Source: a virus
Strand: one strand, 5' to 3'
IMG/VR virus record: IMGVR_UViG_3300044716_001642
Location: 62,001-126,000 of that record
Length of the DNA: 64,000 nucleotides
Position numbers and translations under genes: made by a program
Shown: positions 47,401 through 56,601 of the stretch, piece by piece
Numbering within the stretch: the stretch's first letter is position 1
Layout of the letters: each line of letters starts with the position of its first letter
Notes under the pieces: model-generated
What the model saw: only the letters and a program-made list of their open reading frames with translations
Database searches by the model: none
What the model was told of the DNA's origin: nothing

Positions 47401-48021
47401 TTAGTTTAAGTCAAATATTATTTTTCTATTCTTGCATTTTTGTTTTATTATTTTAATAAATTTATTATGCCAATTTATAACGGTTTGAACAGTCACATGC
47501 ATTTTTTCGGCGATTTGAGTATAGCTTTTATGATTTCCATCTTCTGAAAAATATTTTATTTGAATACATTGTTTGATTTTTTTATCAGAAAGACTAGAAA
47601 GTGTTTCTTTTACAATTTCAAGCACCTCGTTTGATTTTTCAACAGTTTTTTCTTCATTTTTAAATTCCTGGTCTTTTCCCTCTATCAAAGAGTTTAGAGT
47701 TTCGGTTTCAAATGGAATTAACTTGCCACTTTTATTTATGGCGTTCAAGCAAAAGTATCTTGTTTGATTCGCAAGCCAGGTTGAAAATTTACTTCCTCGG
47801 GAAGGATCATAGGTTTTTGCAGAATTGTAAATAATATAATCTTTGCTTGAAATAATGTCATCGGAAACGAAGCCAGACACGTTTGGCATATTTATATATT
47901 TTTTATAAACATCTACGCATATGCCGCTGTGTTTTTCAATTAGGGTTTTGATTGAATCATCATCCCCATTTTTTGCCATATTGATAATATTGATCTCTTC
48001 GAGTTGATTTGAATCTTGCAT
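47401..48021 (-). CDS. phage sigma-70-family sigma factor (gp55-like role)
   Basis: A 206-residue sigma factor. Region 2 spans about residues 40-100 (YIIYNSAKTYDPSRGSKFST, then WLANQTRYF), and region 4 spans about residues 140-195 (LSSLSDKKIKQCIQIKYFSE, SYTQIAEKMHVTVQTVINWH), a helix-turn-helix. It would direct host RNA polymerase to phage promoters; the AGTGTA elements in the window are natural candidates. It lies in the metabolism and transcription block, not in the tail module. Confidence 0.85.
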   Translation of the reverse strand: MQDSNQLEEINIINMAKNGDDDSIKTLIEKHSGICVDVYKKYINMPNVSGFVSDDIISSKDYIIYNSAKTYDPSRGSKFSTWLANQTRYFCLNAINKSGKLIPFETETLNSLIEGKDQEFKNEEKTVEKSNEVLEIVKETLSSLSDKKIKQCIQIKYFSEDGNHKSYTQIAEKMHVTVQTVINWHNKFIKIIKQKCKNRKIIFDLN

Positions 48022-48024
48022 ATT

Positions 48025-48708
48025 TTATACAATTTTGGAATAAATAAAATCTAAGCACTGCTTGCTTTGTAGATTCAATTCATTTTTGTTATCGTTGGTA
48101 TCCCAAGTAAGTTCAAAGTCTGCTATTCGAGAAATTCTTGGTAAATTTTCAAGTTCTGATTCGTGCGCCGCAGTGTTTAGCATGCCGTTCTCCATAATTC
48201 TTGAAATTGTAATTATGGCATTATTCTCATAAGATCTTATGAAGTCGGTTTCATCGAACTCGTATTCTTTAAACCTTAAATCAGAAATTATAGCTACATT
48301 TCCACCCTTTTTAAAAAAAAGGTCAATTTCGGGTTTTAGCTTATTAAGCCAATAGGTTCCATTAGAGGCGGACCTTTGAACTTGCCCGTAAGAAATTAAC
48401 ATTGGACGAATTTTTGATTTCAAGCTAGTCTCTTCACAGAATGCAGAAATACCTATTTTTGATAGGCAAAAATTATCAATGTCGTTTTTCAGCGCGAAAG
48501 CGAAAGAAAAAATCTTTGTGTTTATTTTATTTTCAACAAATGATGATTTCAGTATATTGGCAAGGGTGTCCTTTCCTGACCTGGCATATCCAGAAATTCC
48601 TATGACTATTTTTTTGTTTTCTATATTCAACATAGATTGATGATCTATGTAATCACGTTTTTTACCATATGTCAATACAATTACAGGCTTTGATTTATTA
48701 AGGGCCAT
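48025..48708 (-). CDS. deoxynucleoside monophosphate kinase
   Basis: A 227-residue P-loop kinase with Walker A GYARSGKDT (40-48) after a short N-terminal extension, then a lid-like CEETSLKSKIRPMLISYGQV and IISDLRFKEYE. It resembles T4 gp1-type dNMP kinases, which feed dNTP synthesis. It is the first gene of a long minus-strand block. A CAGTGTACG element lies about 10 bases before its ATG. Confidence 0.82.
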   Translation of the reverse strand: MALNKSKPVIVLTYGKKRDYIDHQSMLNIENKKIVIGISGYARSGKDTLANILKSSFVENKINTKIFSFAFALKNDIDNFCLSKIGISAFCEETSLKSKIRPMLISYGQVQRSASNGTYWLNKLKPEIDLFFKKGGNVAIISDLRFKEYEFDETDFIRSYENNAIITISRIMENGMLNTAAHESELENLPRISRIADFELTWDTNDNKNELNLQSKQCLDFIYSKIV

Positions 48709-48970
48709 ACTCGGGCGTACACTGTGTTTTTACGTTTCCAATTGGCACTTGAGATAAACTTGCATTCGTATTTTTGTTCTACCCAGTCAGAAAACTTAGC
48801 ATACTAAAAATCCGAGCTGCGCTTCGCTTGCTAGTTTACTTTTTAAAAATTAATTTTAAATGGTAGCCGTTAGGCACGGGGAATGACGTTATTCTACTTG
48901 ATTTTGGGGCCAGAGTCAAGATATTTTTTTAATAAATAGAAAATGGGCAGTATAATATTATACAACATAT
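48709..48970. promoter_or_regulatory. divergent control region, possible structured RNA and terminator
   Basis: A 262-base noncoding region between minus- and plus-strand genes, locally richer in GC. Minus-strand CAGTGTACG (about 48718-48724) faces the dNMP kinase. On the plus strand GTAG [GCC-GTTA-GGC] ... CTAC (about 48863-48897) can form nested hairpins, followed by a weak CTTGA...TCAAG stem (48897-48920) and seven T (48924-48930). TATAATATTATA near 48953-48964 is the likely core promoter of the plus gene at 48971. Confidence 0.45.
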
Positions 48971-49369
48971 ATGCAAGAATTTTATATTTCACAGTTGTTT
49001 TTATCTATATCAATAGGATGCGTTGTATTTTTAGTGCAGCAAACAGATTTTGTGTACGAATACTGCTCAATGCTTTTGAGAATTCTAAGATTAAAGAAGA
49101 TTTCAGCATTTTTAAAATTTGACCAATACGAAAATTCGAACAGCTTTGAAAACTACATAATGTTTATTGGCGCGGTTTGTGGTGTCAAAAAAAATATAGT
49201 AGGGTTTGCCTCGAGACTGGTTACTTGCTTTCTATGCTTAAATTGCTTCTTTTCATTTTTAGCTGGACTATTGATTACAAAAAACATAATGCTTATCATG
49301 CCGAGTTTTTTAATTTCTGTTGTGGTATTTTATATTCTTTTCTTGATTAAGAGGTCGGTTTTTAAATAA
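48971..49369 (+). CDS. membrane protein (132 aa)
   Basis: A 132-residue protein with about three or four hydrophobic segments (roughly residues 5-24, 55-75, 80-100 and 105-126), a Cys-rich core (CFLCLNCFFSFLAGLLITKN) and a basic C-terminus (IKRSVFK). It is the first of three plus-strand genes, with no Shine-Dalgarno sequence before the ATG. Function unknown. Confidence 0.65.
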   Translation: MQEFYISQLFLSISIGCVVFLVQQTDFVYEYCSMLLRILRLKKISAFLKFDQYENSNSFENYIMFIGAVCGVKKNIVGFASRLVTCFLCLNCFFSFLAGLLITKNIMLIMPSFLISVVVFYILFLIKRSVFK

Positions 49370-49370
49370 A

Positions 49371-49378
49371 AAGTGTAA
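49371..49378 (+). promoter_or_regulatory. AAGTGTAA element before 49412
   Basis: AAGTGTAA begins 2 bases after the membrane-protein stop and 33 bases before the ATG of the next gene. It is one of the few on the plus strand, and its orientation relative to the gene matches the minus-strand examples. Confidence 0.4.
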
Positions 49379-49411
49379 ATTATTGAAACAAATAAAGAAA
49401 AAAGTAAAATC

Positions 49412-50029
49412 ATGCCTCTTGTAAAACCAAAAAACAAAGAAAAAAAGAGTGAATTTGTATCTCGCTGTATTGGAGATACGCAAAGCAATAAAGATTTTCC
49501 TGATCAAAAACAAAGAATTGCTGTTTGTTATTCTCAATGGGATAAGGCTAAGAAGGACGCTTCCGCTTCTGTTGAGTTGAACGACGATGAGTTTTTGGTT
49601 TTCGCAGAGTCGGAGTGTCCAGAATGCGACGAGACGGTAACAGCAAATGAGGAAGAGCTTACATTGGAAAATTTATATATTCCAACCGCTGAAGAATATC
49701 TTAGTGCTGAAGAAATTGATCTCGAAAAATCCGAATTTACTGAACTCAATGTAGACGAATATTTTAATATTGAAGTCGCAAACGCCGCAGAATATCAAGG
49801 CAGAAAAGTCACACTAAATAAACCATTTAGAACCCCAGATGGTCCAAAAAAATCTGCTGTATATGTAAAAAATCAAAGTGGAAAAGTTATCATTGTAAGA
49901 TTCGGTGATAAAAATATGTCTATTAAGAAGAATATTCCAGCAAGAAGAAAAAGTTTTCGCGCCAGACATAAATGCGATCAGGCGAAAGATAAAACAACTC
50001 CAAGATATTGGGCCTGCAAAAGTTGGTAA
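49412..50029 (+). CDS. phage virion-associated-type protein (205 aa)
   Basis: The N-terminus (KPKNKEKKSEFVSRCIGDTQ, then DFPDQKQRIAVCYSQWDK) resembles segments in phage head-related polyproteins. An acidic middle follows. The C-terminus holds a conserved domain I know from many phage proteins: GRKVTLNKPFRTPDGPKKSA, IVRFGDKNMSIKKNIPARRK, then SFRARHKCDQAKDK..PRYWACKSW, with two Cys. The function of the domain is undefined. Alignment with head-assembly neighbours in other phages suggests a virion role. Confidence 0.7.
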   Translation: MPLVKPKNKEKKSEFVSRCIGDTQSNKDFPDQKQRIAVCYSQWDKAKKDASASVELNDDEFLVFAESECPECDETVTANEEELTLENLYIPTAEEYLSAEEIDLEKSEFTELNVDEYFNIEVANAAEYQGRKVTLNKPFRTPDGPKKSAVYVKNQSGKVIIVRFGDKNMSIKKNIPARRKSFRARHKCDQAKDKTTPRYWACKSW

Positions 50030-50049
50030 AATCAAAATATAATAAAATC

Positions 50050-50523
50050 ATGAATAAGAACTTCTCAAAAACAAAAGAAAATGGAATTGACACATTTGTA
50101 GTGTCTTTCAATAAAAAAGAAAATATTGTTAAGTCTTCAGAAGACGAAACTCCAGAACAAGAGCTGATGGATTTGAAAGAGGATTTATCTGAAATGGTGA
50201 TCGGATCACTTGTAGCGGTCAAGTCACTTTCTGAAAATATATTAAACAATCTCTCGAATGAATCTGTCATGGAAAACCTGTCAGAACCGTTTTTACAACA
50301 AATGGCTTCTCTGGCTGAGGGCTATGTTACAACTATTCATAATTATTGTATGTTTAGCCAAGAGCCGCCAGAAGAAATGGAAGAGGCTGAAGCTGCAAAA
50401 AGAAGGGGTTTATGGGACAACATCAGGGATAAAAAGAAAAGAATGGGTAAAAATTACAAGCCCGCAAAACCAGGCTCACCAGACAGACCTTCTCAAGATT
50501 CTTGGAAAAAAGCACAAGGATAA
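50050..50523 (+). CDS. phage structural-type protein with GLWDNI motif (157 aa)
   Basis: Start at MNKNFSKTKENGIDTFVVSF; the frame goes back to 50008, but that overlaps the preceding gene. A charged N-terminal half is followed by AAKRRGLWDNIRDKKKRMGK and PAKPGSPDRPSQDSWKKAQG, a C-terminal motif found in many T4-like and marine phage proteins near virion genes. The role is unknown. It converges with the tail-module genes, with 4 bases between stops. Confidence 0.68.
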   Translation: MNKNFSKTKENGIDTFVVSFNKKENIVKSSEDETPEQELMDLKEDLSEMVIGSLVAVKSLSENILNNLSNESVMENLSEPFLQQMASLAEGYVTTIHNYCMFSQEPPEEMEEAEAAKRRGLWDNIRDKKKRMGKNYKPAKPGSPDRPSQDSWKKAQG

Positions 50524-50527
50524 AAAA

Positions 50528-51043
50528 TTACATTTCAAATGTAGCCTTTCCAGCTTGCCCATTTATAACCACGTAAAGTAACGTAATGTCCCTCCATGCC
50601 GATTGTCTTATTTGCCAACTTGGAGACGAAACTGTACCACTATTCCAAATGTATCCAAGAACATGCGCGAAATTGGTTTGTTTGCCATCTCCATTAAAAC
50701 TTAATCTAGCAATATATTGTAAATCATCTTGATCATTTTTTATTTCTATTTTAGTAATTTCCCCGCTTCCTGGATCGACGGTTCCCCATAAAAATATATA
50801 TCCCTCTTGCGGCGTTTTCCATCCAGGATCATTCTGATTATCTGATACTTCAACTAATCCTGATACTGTAATTTTATCAAAATTATAACCGTCATACACA
50901 TCGCTTTTATATTCTACTCCAAATTTTTTCTCATCTGGAGACAAAAATATTTCCCATGGGTGCCTTAGTTCATTTTCCACAGACGCACTTCTTGCAAATC
51001 GATTTGTTATACTGGAACCGCCACTTGAAAATTTTAAAGACAT
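50528..51043 (-). CDS. tail-module protein (171 aa)
   Basis: A 171-residue beta-rich protein, MSLKFSSGGSSITNRFARSA onward. Strand-like segments (YNFDKITVSGLVEV, ITLLYVVINGQAGKATFEM) and abundant Gly/Asp/Trp fit a distal tail or fibre component. It is last in the right-to-left tail operon, 4 bases from the upstream gene. No specific family named. Confidence 0.55.
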   Translation of the reverse strand: MSLKFSSGGSSITNRFARSASVENELRHPWEIFLSPDEKKFGVEYKSDVYDGYNFDKITVSGLVEVSDNQNDPGWKTPQEGYIFLWGTVDPGSGEITKIEIKNDQDDLQYIARLSFNGDGKQTNFAHVLGYIWNSGTVSSPSWQIRQSAWRDITLLYVVINGQAGKATFEM

Positions 51044-51047
51044 AAAA

Positions 51048-52169
51048 TTAGTTTGTTAATATTTCTGAAAATAAAAAAGTTTCATCTATTCCGCTAATTG
51101 TATATTTTACACTATTATAATGAATTCCACTTTTATTATCATATAAAATATCGAATTTGGTTTTAAAAATATCAGAGCCAGAACATCCAGCTCCAGATAA
51201 ATAACCTGTTCCTACATATGCGGATTTAAGTAGATTGTAGGATATTAAAGATGGCGAATAATTACCATTATCATATCCGCTATTGATTATAAAACTTTCA
51301 GCGAAAGTATAATATGGGTCCCTCCAATTTATCTGTTCAAGCTTAAACTCAAACCTTGTTCCACTACACGCCTGTCTTTTTAGCGAATATGTCCAAAAAT
51401 TACCAGTTAACAAGTCGCCAGATGCAATTAAATCAAGATCAATATTGTATTCAGGAGAACTTTTCAAATCAATATAAATAGGCAACGATGCCGTGCCGAA
51501 ATTTGTCTGCAGCAATAAATCTCCACTAATTGGTAGAGCCTGCTTGTTTTCATCTATCTTGAAAGCTGAATTACCCCCGAAGCTTAGACTAATCTGACCA
51601 GAATTATTCGGTTTTATTTTTAATCCTGTCAAATTGGATGATAAAGAATAATCATCACCGTCTGGAAAATTAACATTAGAAGAAAAAATTTTAAAACTCT
51701 GATAAGAAGACGCAGAATTGTTTTTTAAGAAACCCGTTACATTAGATCCGGTAAGAAATTTATTATTAAAATGAAGAGAATAAGAAGGAACTTGATCACT
51801 CCAAATATCTGCAGAAAAATCTAGCGCCGCGCCAGTTGTTGAAAAAAATAAATTTTCAAAAGAAAAATTAGACGGAGACAAATTAGAGTTTAAAGAAATA
51901 GGTTTATTCCTTATATAATAACCAAAATTACCACTGCATAAATTTCCAGAAACATTAAAAATTTCATTTGGAGAGTATGAACTTACAAATCTATTTTTAC
52001 AATCAAATATTTTTCCACTATTGAAACTAAACAAATCAAATACGCCAAGCTCTCCCGATACGCCAATTCTTGACCTCCCAGAGGAATTAGAAATGCTAAT
52101 ATCCGAATCGAAAGAAAAGCAAGATTGCTCTGCAAAACTTTTAAACATTGATCCACTTGTTAAAAACAT
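51048..52169 (-). CDS. tail or fibre structural protein (373 aa)
   Basis: A Ser/Asn/Gly/Phe-rich beta protein with repeated SGN/SGD strand edges. MFLTSGSMFKSFAEQSCFSF opens it and DETFLFSEILTN ends it. Composition and position 2 bases from the hub-like gene suggest a tail-tip or fibre component. No catalytic motif. Confidence 0.55.
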   Translation of the reverse strand: MFLTSGSMFKSFAEQSCFSFDSDISISNSSGRSRIGVSGELGVFDLFSFNSGKIFDCKNRFVSSYSPNEIFNVSGNLCSGNFGYYIRNKPISLNSNLSPSNFSFENLFFSTTGAALDFSADIWSDQVPSYSLHFNNKFLTGSNVTGFLKNNSASSYQSFKIFSSNVNFPDGDDYSLSSNLTGLKIKPNNSGQISLSFGGNSAFKIDENKQALPISGDLLLQTNFGTASLPIYIDLKSSPEYNIDLDLIASGDLLTGNFWTYSLKRQACSGTRFEFKLEQINWRDPYYTFAESFIINSGYDNGNYSPSLISYNLLKSAYVGTGYLSGAGCSGSDIFKTKFDILYDNKSGIHYNSVKYTISGIDETFLFSEILTN

Positions 52170-52171
52170 AA

Positions 52172-54601
52172 TTATCTCGATTGCGTTGCAGGATTTGATG
52201 GATTTGAAGAATTCCTTATTGTCGAACTGTCTTGCGCAGGGAAAACTGCTGGACGAGTTGAATAAGAATAAGACGCAGAAAAACCAGAATCTGAAATTGA
52301 CATATCCAAACTTTCAAGACCAGAACCCACATTCAATGGAAGTGTATCAACAAATCCCGCGCAAGTATATGAAACTTTTTCAATATTATTATTTTGCAAA
52401 TAACCTTTTCTTGTCGCTAATTCTTGCGGCGTTGGTTTTTGCTTCGATAGGTTTTCAGCAGTTGTTCTATTTTCGATTATAAGTCTAGTTTCTATAATTT
52501 TATCAGACGGAGACGAGCTTCCATCCGAAGTAAATACTATACTCTCTTGACTTGTGGCATCTGCTATCATATTTACTGAAACGTCATATTGTACCACGCC
52601 CCTATGTTGAGCATAAGAAGACGAAAGAATTTTTACAGATTTTCCATTTATAGAAATATTCGCACCAACACACGGGGTCTTAGCAAGCAATCCAGAAACC
52701 GGTTTTTTTTGTTCAAATCCTGTTGGTTTTTTAGCCTCTTCTTGTTTTTTTGAAAGCTCCTCTTTCCCAGAAAGGCATTTTTTAGCATTTTGGTCTTCTA
52801 GTGAACACTTTGGAGGATCTGGATCTTGATTATTTTGTATATCAATATATGTAGTTTCCCTTGCATTCGATCCAGTTGTATAGTTTGCTGAAAATTTTAT
52901 TTTCGATGTAACTAGCTCGGTTCTTGGAATTATCAATATTGTATTATATTTTGACAAATCATCACTGTCCACCAGCTGACTTGAAATTAACCCCTTGCCA
53001 AATTTAGAATCAAGAAGTACTGGAATTTGCATCGGGAGTAATTTTTCTAAATTCTTATTATTATCCTCTTTTATTCCAAGTTCCTCTAATGCCTGCATAC
53101 TTGTAATTTCGGGACCTGGAGCGCCTCTAGAAAAAACAGGTCTTCCATTGAAATTTCCAGACGAATCATCTTTATTGTCCATATCCTCCATTATAGAACC
53201 CTCTGGCTCAAAAGAAATAGAAGTATTAACTATCATATTTTTACTACAAAAGACGGAACTCCCAGATCTTGTTGGAGGACATCTGTAAAAATTTCCTATT
53301 TTAGATGTAAATATATCCTGCTCCATATTTGTCCACCTATCCTCCAGTCCAGCGTCATAATTACCCATAACGGCAACATAGGAAGTATCCAAATTCTCAA
53401 TTGTTTGCCCAGAAAATTTTATCAAATCACTAACATCATCTTTCATTCCATAACTCGTCATAGACGCGGCAAGTTTATTAACAGCAAGATACTTTAAAGT
53501 TTTTCCAGAAAAACCAATCTGACTACCCCATGCAGTTATCCAAGAATAATTATATATTTTTCTTAATGATGGTGATACATAACCTAATACCGCACTAGTT
53601 ATAAATTGATTCCTAGTCCTACCACCACCATATATAGTAGTTTGATTTTCTACAAGAGACTTATCTATAAAATATTCAAGATTATATGGATTCAAATTAT
53701 ACGTTCCATAGTAGGTTGACCCAGTATCTGCTGATGCTGTCTTTGGAGAATAAGGTTTTGCAAAATAATTCGATGCAATTTGGTTATATTTACCCTCAGC
53801 GGACTTTGAATATTTTTTAGAAACAATTTTACTATTTGTAACACTTGGAATAGAAAAAACACTTTGTTTAGCATCAAAAAAAACTAGAGAATTACTTGAA
53901 TAATTCCAATAAAAAGAATAACCAAAATCTTGACACCAACTGTTCAAAACGGATCTTAGGGTGCCCTCGTACGTTTGTCTAATTTTATTATCACTTATTG
54001 GGCAGGTGCTAAAACCAGTCACCCCGGTAATACTTTTTAAATCATCAAACGTATAAGAACACGCCGGTAATTCGCAGTTTGTCTCTGGCGGCTCTTCAGA
54101 ACCAACAATAATAATATCACCAGTTTTACCATTAAAGCTCCTTACTTTTCTTTTAACTGTTCCATCAGTATATTTATTTTTAACAATTTTATATCCATCT
54201 CCATTATTGGCAATTGTATAAAATTCATCTTCTGGATCAAATTTTACATCCAAGTTGGTTGTAGAACTCGATCCAGATTTACCAAATATTCCAGGTCTAA
54301 AAACAGTGACATACAATTTATCTAAAATTACACTTTTATCTATTAAGGTTACTGTTAAAATATTACCTGAATTTGACTCTTCTATATCGTAAGAATAAAC
54401 ATAGCCGCTAAAATTAAAATCAGAAAAACTAATAGAAGCGTCGGCTTCTATCGACGGAGCAGTATATGTGCCCGTTTTGTTGACAATTTTATACGTAACT
54501 TTTGAAGGCTCTGAAGAATAAGATTTCTGAAAATCTATAGAATAAACAAGTCCATTAGAAGAAAATGAAGCAGTAATTTTTGGAATTTTTTCTATAGCCA
54601 T
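52172..54601 (-). CDS. large tail protein, hub- or baseplate-like (809 aa)
   Basis: An 809-residue protein starting MAIEKIPKITASFSSNGLVY. The N-terminal ~130 residues alternate strands as in tail-hub domains. The middle has aromatic segments (SWCQDFGYSFYWNYSSNSLV, SKIVSKKYSKSAEGKYNQIA) consistent with a gp27-like hub region. A Lys/Glu-rich linker near 600 leads to a last beta domain. No lysozyme or peptidase motif found. Position after the large tail proteins suggests the tail tip hub. Confidence 0.58.
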   Translation of the reverse strand: MAIEKIPKITASFSSNGLVYSIDFQKSYSSEPSKVTYKIVNKTGTYTAPSIEADASISFSDFNFSGYVYSYDIEESNSGNILTVTLIDKSVILDKLYVTVFRPGIFGKSGSSSTTNLDVKFDPEDEFYTIANNGDGYKIVKNKYTDGTVKRKVRSFNGKTGDIIIVGSEEPPETNCELPACSYTFDDLKSITGVTGFSTCPISDNKIRQTYEGTLRSVLNSWCQDFGYSFYWNYSSNSLVFFDAKQSVFSIPSVTNSKIVSKKYSKSAEGKYNQIASNYFAKPYSPKTASADTGSTYYGTYNLNPYNLEYFIDKSLVENQTTIYGGGRTRNQFITSAVLGYVSPSLRKIYNYSWITAWGSQIGFSGKTLKYLAVNKLAASMTSYGMKDDVSDLIKFSGQTIENLDTSYVAVMGNYDAGLEDRWTNMEQDIFTSKIGNFYRCPPTRSGSSVFCSKNMIVNTSISFEPEGSIMEDMDNKDDSSGNFNGRPVFSRGAPGPEITSMQALEELGIKEDNNKNLEKLLPMQIPVLLDSKFGKGLISSQLVDSDDLSKYNTILIIPRTELVTSKIKFSANYTTGSNARETTYIDIQNNQDPDPPKCSLEDQNAKKCLSGKEELSKKQEEAKKPTGFEQKKPVSGLLAKTPCVGANISINGKSVKILSSSYAQHRGVVQYDVSVNMIADATSQESIVFTSDGSSSPSDKIIETRLIIENRTTAENLSKQKPTPQELATRKGYLQNNNIEKVSYTCAGFVDTLPLNVGSGLESLDMSISDSGFSASYSYSTRPAVFPAQDSSTIRNSSNPSNPATQSR

Positions 54602-54641
54602 AGTATTATTTTAAAATTCAAATATTCAATATCAAATATAA

Positions 54642-56600
54642 TTATATATTCCAAAAATCACTTGAAGAAGAATAAGATAATTGATAATTTAAACTTTCTA
54701 CAACCGGCGATCCGGTTAATATTTCAAATTTTGAAACCTCAATATAGTCATAATCTATCAGCTGCCTGAGTCCATTCATATAAAGCTGGGAAGAGTTATT
54801 GCAAAAATTTCCGCTATTTAATTGAATTAAATTATTAACTCCAGTTATATAAACGCTGTTACTAGATATAAAATAATCATTCACCTTTGTCAATACAGAA
54901 GAAGCTGGAATATCAAATTTAAATCTTAGACCAGAAAGTGTACTATTATTATAGTCTTCACCACTAAGCAATTTTACCCCATTTACAAAGTATAAATCGG
55001 GTTTTATTTGTGTTCCAAATGAAGTATAAGGAACTCCGCTTCCCCAACCCGTTTGTAAAAAATTAATTGACGGAGTGTAGTTCAAAGAACTATGATCATA
55101 AATTAAATTATCAGTAATTTCATTATATTCATTTGATCTCACTATATTATTATCTAAAAATATATCCCCAGTTATATTGTACAAAGTTTTATACCCATCC
55201 TGATAAGAAGACCAACCACTTTCGAATAATAATTGACCATTATTAAAAAACATATTTTGACCAGATCCAGTATCCGACTGCGGTATCTTGTATTCAAAAA
55301 TCGCAGAATCATAACTTGGTTCTAAGTTAATATTTTTATAAAAAGATCCAGTATAAAAAAATGCTTCAAAATAATCACCAGAAGAACGATTATTAAAAGA
55401 ATAAACCCCATTAAAACCCAGCGACGAAATAAATCCAGAATCCACGTATAACGAGTCTGGATAATACCCGGTTGATAAAGAACAAACCGAAACATCAATA
55501 GGAACAAAAACCTCACCAGTCAATATGCCTATTAATTCTGTATTTGTATAGTTTGTTGTAATAACTGGATACAATCCGGTATATATTCCAGTTACTCCAG
55601 ATACATAAATATTTCCCGTCAGCGGTGATCTAGCATAAACCGGATTTACAAACCCGCAATCATCTCTAACATTTCCTATCAATTTGTTTTCAAATCCAGT
55701 TATTCCAGTTCCAACATAATAATTATAACCACTGTCAAAATATCCAAATGGTACATTCTGAATAGAATCAGTTTTTTCCGTTACGTATCCAGTAACAAAA
55801 GTTCCCAGAATAACCCCGCTACCACTTAATGTAGAAACATTTTCGCAAATATAATTAATACCACTTACGCCGCCAGAAACCATATTTGAATAAAATCCGC
55901 TATATAAACTTGAAAAATAATCCTGAGGAACATAACCAGTCAAACAATAAAAGTCATCAATATGTCCGCTAAAATTTCTACCATTCGACCAATTTAAATT
56001 ACTTCCAGAGGCTATATGAAAAAAATCCGAATGCTTATATGTACTTTGATCACAAGAAGTTGACGAAAAATCTAAATAAGACTCAATTGGATCAAAAATT
56101 CCCAACTTAAACTCTCCAAATGATTTATTAAAAAATACTAAATTTTTTGATGATATAACCTTATCATAATTTAAAAAAAACCTTCCCTCTACTGGATTCC
56201 AATATTCCATGTATAATTTATTGGCATCATTTATACCAACGGTTAATCCAGAGGAAGTTAAAAAATTATTGCCCGCAGCCGAACTCAAAAGCACCTCTTG
56301 ACCGCTTCTTTGTTTTTCATAACAAAAAAGAAAAGAAAAATTATCCTCTGGAACTTTTCCCAAAATTGAAACCGAATTTGATCCATTAAAAAAACCACTA
56401 CCATTATCTTTATAAAAATTACCTCTATTTCCGTTGATTATTCCACTGCTAATTTTTCCAGTAATCCAAGAAGGATTATTTAAATACGAATTTACAAAAG
56501 CCGAACCAGATACAAAATCATACGCAGCAAAAATAGATGAATGACTCATCTCTAAATTTTCCAAATAATACTTAAAACCAGAAGAATTTACTAAAGACAT
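54642..56600 (-). CDS. large fibre or lectin-like tail protein (652 aa)
   Basis: A 652-residue protein. The N-terminal ~230 residues look like a LamG/concanavalin-like module (SIFAAYDFVSGSAFVNSYLN, FSFLFCYEKQRSGQEVLLSS, NWSNGRNFSGHIDDFYCLTG), of the type used for glycan binding. The rest has repeated (V/I)TG strand edges (GVTGIYTGLYPVITTNYTN, GYVTEKTDSIQNVPFGYFDS) typical of phage tail fibres. Likely host-recognition or tail-surface component; receptor unknown. Confidence 0.62.
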   Translation of the reverse strand: MSLVNSSGFKYYLENLEMSHSSIFAAYDFVSGSAFVNSYLNNPSWITGKISSGIINGNRGNFYKDNGSGFFNGSNSVSILGKVPEDNFSFLFCYEKQRSGQEVLLSSAAGNNFLTSSGLTVGINDANKLYMEYWNPVEGRFFLNYDKVISSKNLVFFNKSFGEFKLGIFDPIESYLDFSSTSCDQSTYKHSDFFHIASGSNLNWSNGRNFSGHIDDFYCLTGYVPQDYFSSLYSGFYSNMVSGGVSGINYICENVSTLSGSGVILGTFVTGYVTEKTDSIQNVPFGYFDSGYNYYVGTGITGFENKLIGNVRDDCGFVNPVYARSPLTGNIYVSGVTGIYTGLYPVITTNYTNTELIGILTGEVFVPIDVSVCSLSTGYYPDSLYVDSGFISSLGFNGVYSFNNRSSGDYFEAFFYTGSFYKNINLEPSYDSAIFEYKIPQSDTGSGQNMFFNNGQLLFESGWSSYQDGYKTLYNITGDIFLDNNIVRSNEYNEITDNLIYDHSSLNYTPSINFLQTGWGSGVPYTSFGTQIKPDLYFVNGVKLLSGEDYNNSTLSGLRFKFDIPASSVLTKVNDYFISSNSVYITGVNNLIQLNSGNFCNNSSQLYMNGLRQLIDYDYIEVSKFEILTGSPVVESLNYQLSYSSSSDFWNI

Positions 56601-56601
56601 A

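Noticed and set aside
50524-50527. Terminator between convergent genes at 50523/50528
   Set aside because: Only four bases separate the stops and no hairpin with T run is visible.
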